From the NCBI RefSeq assembly GCF_015689195.1, contig NZ_CP065044.1, positions 620,001 to 684,000 on the forward strand: a stretch of DNA of 64,000 nt, given 5' to 3'. Positions 60,783 to 64,000 of this stretch are shown in pieces. This stretch comes from Pectobacterium aroidearum. Lineage in GTDB: Bacteria > Pseudomonadota > Gammaproteobacteria > Enterobacterales > Enterobacteriaceae. The translations under genes were made by a program, and so were the position numbers. The notes below the pieces were generated by a model. The model searched no databases, was not told the origin of the DNA, and saw only the letters and a list, made by a program, of their open reading frames with translations. Position 1 is the stretch's first letter. Each line of letters begins with the position of its first letter.

Positions 60783-61034
60783 ATGCACGATGAAATTTGA
60801 CAGATTTGCACCAAGATAAATCGCTTTTTTGCCACATGCAAACGCTGAATAATCAAACTGTCCTCAGACGATAAGAGGTGTAATTGCCTAAATAGTGAGG
60901 GTTTATCGTGGGTTTGGCATCGTTGATAGCCGTATTACGTCAGTCATCTTTGCATTCCTCTTTTAGCCGGTCTGTCACCTATCTGTGCAAAATCATCGTG
61001 AAAAAAGATGGCTTGCCGAACAAGGAAAACGTTA

Positions 61035-61652
61035 ATGAATGAGTTAATTGCTGTCGCGACAATCACCATTTTGGCGGTGATCAGTCCGGGGCCTGATTTT
61101 GCCATGGTGACCCGCAACAGCTATGCCTTTGGTTTACGCGCCGGGTTAATCAGCGCGTTTGGCATTGCCTGCGGCGTCCAGATTCATGTGATGTATACCG
61201 TTTTTGGCATCGCGGTATTCATTGTCAGCTCCCCAATACTATTTATGGCGATGAAGATTCTGGGGGCGTCATATCTGATTTATCTGGGGTACAAGTCGTT
61301 AACCAATACGACAAAAATAACCGTAGAGGAGGCGTCCGGTCATGCGCCATCAGCGCTTGCCGCGTTTCGCATGGGCTTTCTCACCAATGCGCTTAACCCG
61401 AAAACCATGCTGTTTGTCGTCGCCACCTATACCCAGATCGTACAGCCCGGTAGCCCAATGAGCCATAACGTTGGTTACGGATTATTCATGTCGGTGGCGC
61501 ACTGGGTCTGGTTCAGCATTGTAGCGCTGTTTTTTGCCGCACCGGCTATGCGTCGCCGGCTGCTCGACAAGCAACGTCTGGTCGACAAAGGCATCGGCGT
61601 TGCACTGATGGCGTTAGGTGCTTCTCTGGCATTGACCAAAATTACCCTGTGA
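61035..61652 (+). CDS. LysE/RhtB-family amino acid exporter
   Basis: 205 residues from the ATG at 61035, preceded by AAGGAAAACGTTA. The family motif SPGPDFAMVTRNSYAFGLRAG is present near the N-terminus, together with GYKSL and LTNALNPKTMLFVV. Six membrane segments; exports amino acids or homoserine lactone-like compounds. Divergent from the LysR gene with a 250-base shared control region, as with ArgP-ArgO type pairs. Confidence 0.88.
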   Translation: MNELIAVATITILAVISPGPDFAMVTRNSYAFGLRAGLISAFGIACGVQIHVMYTVFGIAVFIVSSPILFMAMKILGASYLIYLGYKSLTNTTKITVEEASGHAPSALAAFRMGFLTNALNPKTMLFVVATYTQIVQPGSPMSHNVGYGLFMSVAHWVWFSIVALFFAAPAMRRRLLDKQRLVDKGIGVALMALGASLALTKITL

Positions 61653-61791
61653 GGAATGACGGCGGTGAATAACGCCGTCTGTCATACGTCGCGCTCCTGA
61701 GCGGCATCGTGCGGACATAAATAAAAAATGGAGAATTAGGCAAGAAAACAAGCGGAATGCTATACCTGTTTGCTGGGGGAATTGAGGAAAA

Positions 61792-61927
61792 TATACCCGT
61801 CATACTTTAAGCTGCTTGTGCGTTGGCAATACTCGGCTCATCTCTGAGCCTCGCCCTAAAGGGTCAATGCAGAGCGTTGTTCAAAACGCTAACGTTTTGT
61901 CACGCAACTCGAATTATTTAGGGTATA
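61792..61927. repeat. MITE-like inverted repeat of enterobacterial type
   Basis: About 136 bases bounded by TATACCCGTCATACTTTAAG and, inverted, AATTATTTAGGGTATA. The ends are imperfect complements and the interior has a CAAAACG/CGTTTTG hairpin (61882-61899). Similar 'tacccgtcatacttcaagttgc' elements are scattered between genes of Yersinia, Serratia and Pectobacterium. Non-coding and probably mobilised in the past by a related transposase. Confidence 0.6.
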
Positions 61928-62008
61928 GCGTGTTTTTCAACGTCATCGGTTTCTCAACGCCATCAATTTCTCAACATAATTGGTTTCTCAACAGAAAAGG
62001 AAAGAGTC

Positions 62009-63058
62009 ATGCTTGTACACGCATATGGAGCCCATGCGGGCGATAAACCTCTTGAGTCGTTGCAGATTGTCCGCCGTGAGCCGGGAGCTCACGATGTTCA
62101 GATTGAGATTGCGTACTGTGGTATCTGCCACTCGGACCTGCATCAGGTACGTGCCGAATGGGCAGGAACGCAGTTTCCCTGCGTGCCTGGCCATGAAATT
62201 GTCGGGCGTGTGTCTGCGGTAGGGGCACATGTCACTGGCTTCAAGGCTGGCGATCTGGTGGGGATTGGTTGCATTGTGGACAGCTGTCGTCACTGTGAAG
62301 AGTGCGATGATGGCTTAGAAAATTACTGCGATGGTATGGTCGGCACGTATAACGGCAAGACAACGGATGAGCCGGGTTGGACGTTCGGCGGCTATTCCCA
62401 GCAGATCGTCGTACATGAACGTTACGTGCTGCGTGTTCGTCATCCTGAGACGGAACTGGCTGCTGTCGCCCCTCTGCTATGTGCGGGGATTACCACCTAT
62501 TCGCCGCTGCGCCACTGGAATGCCGGTCCGGGTAAGAAGGTTGGCGTGGTGGGTATCGGCGGGCTTGGCCACATGGGGATCAAGCTGGCGCATGCCATGG
62601 GTGCCTATGTTGTGGCGTTCACCACGTCTGAATCGAAACGTGAAGATGCGAAGGCGCTGGGCGCAAACGAGGTCGTGGTTTCCCGTAATGCTGAGGAAAT
62701 GGCGGCGCACGCGAGCAGCTTCGATTTAATCCTGAATACCGTTGCCGCACCGCATGATTTGGATGCGTTTCTGGTGCTGTTGAAACGCGATGGTGCATTA
62801 ACGCTGGTCGGTGCGCCTGCATCACCGCATCCTTCTCCCAACGTGTTCAACCTGATCATGAAACGCCGTACGGTGGCGGGATCGATGATTGGCGGCATTC
62901 CTGAAACGCAGGAAATGCTGGATTTCTGTGCCGAGCACGGGATTGTCTCCGATATCGAGCTGATCCGCGCCGACGAAATCAATGAGGCCTATGAGCGGAT
63001 GCTCAAAGGCGATGTGAAATACCGCTTCGTCATTGATAACGCCACGCTGAACGCCTGA
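62009..63058 (+). CDS. Zinc-dependent alcohol dehydrogenase, YahK/CAD-like
   Basis: 349 residues from the ATG at 62009 with AAAGGAAAGAG upstream. Catalytic zinc ligands: Cys40 in CGICHSDLH and His62-Glu63 in VPGHEIVG; structural zinc cysteines 93, 96, 99 and 107 (SCRHCEEC...NYC). NAD(P)-binding GIGGLGHMG lies near residue 180. Reduces aldehydes to alcohols (cinnamyl-type or broad range) in the cytoplasm. Stands alone. The 356-base interval before it contains the MITE-like repeat. Confidence 0.92.
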   Translation: MLVHAYGAHAGDKPLESLQIVRREPGAHDVQIEIAYCGICHSDLHQVRAEWAGTQFPCVPGHEIVGRVSAVGAHVTGFKAGDLVGIGCIVDSCRHCEECDDGLENYCDGMVGTYNGKTTDEPGWTFGGYSQQIVVHERYVLRVRHPETELAAVAPLLCAGITTYSPLRHWNAGPGKKVGVVGIGGLGHMGIKLAHAMGAYVVAFTTSESKREDAKALGANEVVVSRNAEEMAAHASSFDLILNTVAAPHDLDAFLVLLKRDGALTLVGAPASPHPSPNVFNLIMKRRTVAGSMIGGIPETQEMLDFCAEHGIVSDIELIRADEINEAYERMLKGDVKYRFVIDNATLNA

Positions 63059-63266
63059 TTGGCCTCTGTCCCACAGCATTCGCTTTCTGGTGCTGTGGGA
63101 CAGCCATTCACTGATTTATCACACCCTCTGCACCCTGATAAAAACCACACCATCGTAATTTCCTGTCACCAAAGACGTCGGGATGCGGTACTATTCGTCG
63201 GTACTGTTCATTGTTACACCAACGCGTTGATTTTCCTTCCCTATTACAGCGAAAAGACAGTTTAAA

Positions 63267-63809
63267 ATGGAAATTTATCTTGGTTTAGCTCTGGTTGGTT
63301 TGGTGGTGGTCTGGGCGATTTTTACCTACAACCGGTTGATATCTCTGCGACGTTTTAAAGATGAAGCCTGGAGCGGCATTGCGGTACAGCTGAAGCGCCG
63401 CCATGATTTGGCCCCCAATCTTCTGACGTTGGTTAAGCGCTACGCGCAGCACGAAAACGATCTGCTGGAAGCCATTTCACGTCAGCGCACCAGCCAGACT
63501 GGCAGCACGCGCCAAATTGCTCAGAATGAACGGGAATACTCAGGAACGCTGGGGCGTTTTTTTGCGCTGGCGGAAGCTTACCCTGACCTGAAAGCCAACC
63601 AAAACTTCCTCGCCTTGCAGCAATCGCTCTCTGAAATTGAAGAACAACTTCAGATGTCGCGCCGTTATTTCAATGCCACGGTGCGGGATTTCAATATTCA
63701 GGTGGAATCCTTCCCCAGCCTGCTCATTGCCAACCTGTTCCAGTTTAAAACCGAAACGTTCTTTGAACTGGAGAACCCCGCAGAGGGTGACGTTCCGCGG
63801 ATGGAGTGA
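63267..63809 (+). CDS. LemA family protein
   Basis: 180 residues. An N-terminal membrane anchor (LGLALVGLVVVWAIFTYNRL) is followed by helical LemA sequence (RRFKDEAWSGIAVQLKRRHD and DLKANQNFLALQQSLSEIEE). LemA proteins are anchored to the inner membrane with the helical part outside; their biochemical role is unclear. Followed after four bases by a DUF2207 gene, the usual partner. Confidence 0.9.
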   Translation: MEIYLGLALVGLVVVWAIFTYNRLISLRRFKDEAWSGIAVQLKRRHDLAPNLLTLVKRYAQHENDLLEAISRQRTSQTGSTRQIAQNEREYSGTLGRFFALAEAYPDLKANQNFLALQQSLSEIEEQLQMSRRYFNATVRDFNIQVESFPSLLIANLFQFKTETFFELENPAEGDVPRME

Positions 63810-63813
63810 CGTG

Positions 63814-64000
63814 ATGGCAAAGTGGAAGGAGGCGCTGCGTCGTTGCGGCTGTCTGGTTTTACTCTGCTGGAGCGCTCTGGTTCAGGCAAACGCGCTGGAT
63901 AATACGTTTATCCCCGGTGTTAGCGCTGCGCCGGGAACAGCGGCTTCTCTTCGGGGGGCGGACGAACGTATTTTGCTGTTTGATTCGCAGGCCCATTTCC
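63814..64000 (+). CDS. DUF2207 membrane protein, N-terminal part
   Basis: Cut by the window end after 62 codons. The start ATG at 63814 is four bases after the lemA stop. A signal sequence (CLVLLCWSALVQANALD) is followed by ADERILLFDSQAHF, the opening of DUF2207 proteins (compare ERILSFHSDIVV), large membrane proteins next to lemA. Assignment is by context plus this short match. Confidence 0.7.
   Translation, partial: MAKWKEALRRCGCLVLLCWSALVQANALDNTFIPGVSAAPGTAASLRGADERILLFDSQAHF

Noticed and set aside
1-64000. CRISPR array or rRNA operon
   Set aside because: No regularly spaced repeats and no rRNA-like sequence were seen.

Overview
The window is the distal part of a large integrative and conjugative element (ICE, about 1-49,981) followed by enterobacterial chromosome (about 49,982-64,000). 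The element has the SPI-7/PFGI-1/ICEclc-type backbone: a G-type ('GI') type IV secretion system with the RAQPRD and PFL_47xx/TIGR037xx families, and a replication/partition block with STY4528, STY4534, PFL_4669, TopB, SSB, ParA and ParB. Its right end is marked by a copy of a tRNA-Gly 3' end (CTCGTTTCCCGCTCCA, 49,966-49,981). The integrase, relaxase and intact tRNA should therefore lie left of base 1. The flanking genes (yjjG-like phosphatase, LysE exporter, YahK-like alcohol dehydrogenase, LemA/DUF2207) and a MITE-like repeat suggest Enterobacterales, most likely a soft-rot Pectobacteriaceae host. The genus is an inference.

Layout: 1-20,414 is the conjugation machine on the minus strand: TraG, PFL_4711-4709, a DsbA-like protein, the TraC ATPase, a lipoprotein, VirB10/TraK/VirB8/TraL-like parts, small membrane and pilin-like proteins, RAQPRD, a DUF4400 membrane protein, TraD, a lytic transglycosylase and PilL. 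It is interrupted by two cargo loci: an AbiE toxin-antitoxin pair on the plus strand (3,821-5,486), and an AT-rich pentapeptide-repeat/potassium-channel-like gene (13,256-14,356). Between 20,459 and 26,188 lies a defence module: a four-gene type II CBASS operon (HNH-SAVED effector Cap5, CdnD-like nucleotidyltransferase, Cap2 E2-E1 ligase, Cap3 JAB peptidase) facing a DEDDh exonuclease. 26,536-49,405 is the accessory, replication and control region: SNF2-like helicase, two orphan DNA methyltransferases, DUF3275, STY4534, an H-NS-like protein, a PAPS-reductase-like protein, TopB, SSB, DUF3158, PFL_4669, STY4528, DUF2857, ParB, a HicA-like protein, ParA, AlpA and a LysR regulator.

Many genes of the accessory block share one leader design: a GC-rich hairpin, a U-rich stretch, then the ribosome binding site and start codon. 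Upstream of the PFL_4669-DUF3158-ssb operon are two direct repeats about 57 bp long, each carrying a perfect palindrome CTATACCC-N-GGGTATAG. They are good candidates for binding sites of the element's own regulators (DUF2857/ParB or AlpA class).

The chromosome to the right carries a small exported protein, an MFS efflux pump with a YjjG-like HAD phosphatase, a RelE/ParD-like toxin-antitoxin pair, a two-domain DUF1963 protein, a Tat-exported nitrate/taurine-type ABC uptake system, an MFS gene broken by a one-base frameshift, a LysR-LysE divergent pair, an alcohol dehydrogenase, LemA and the start of a DUF2207 gene. Family names come from recognising sequence motifs and gene order, not from database searches.
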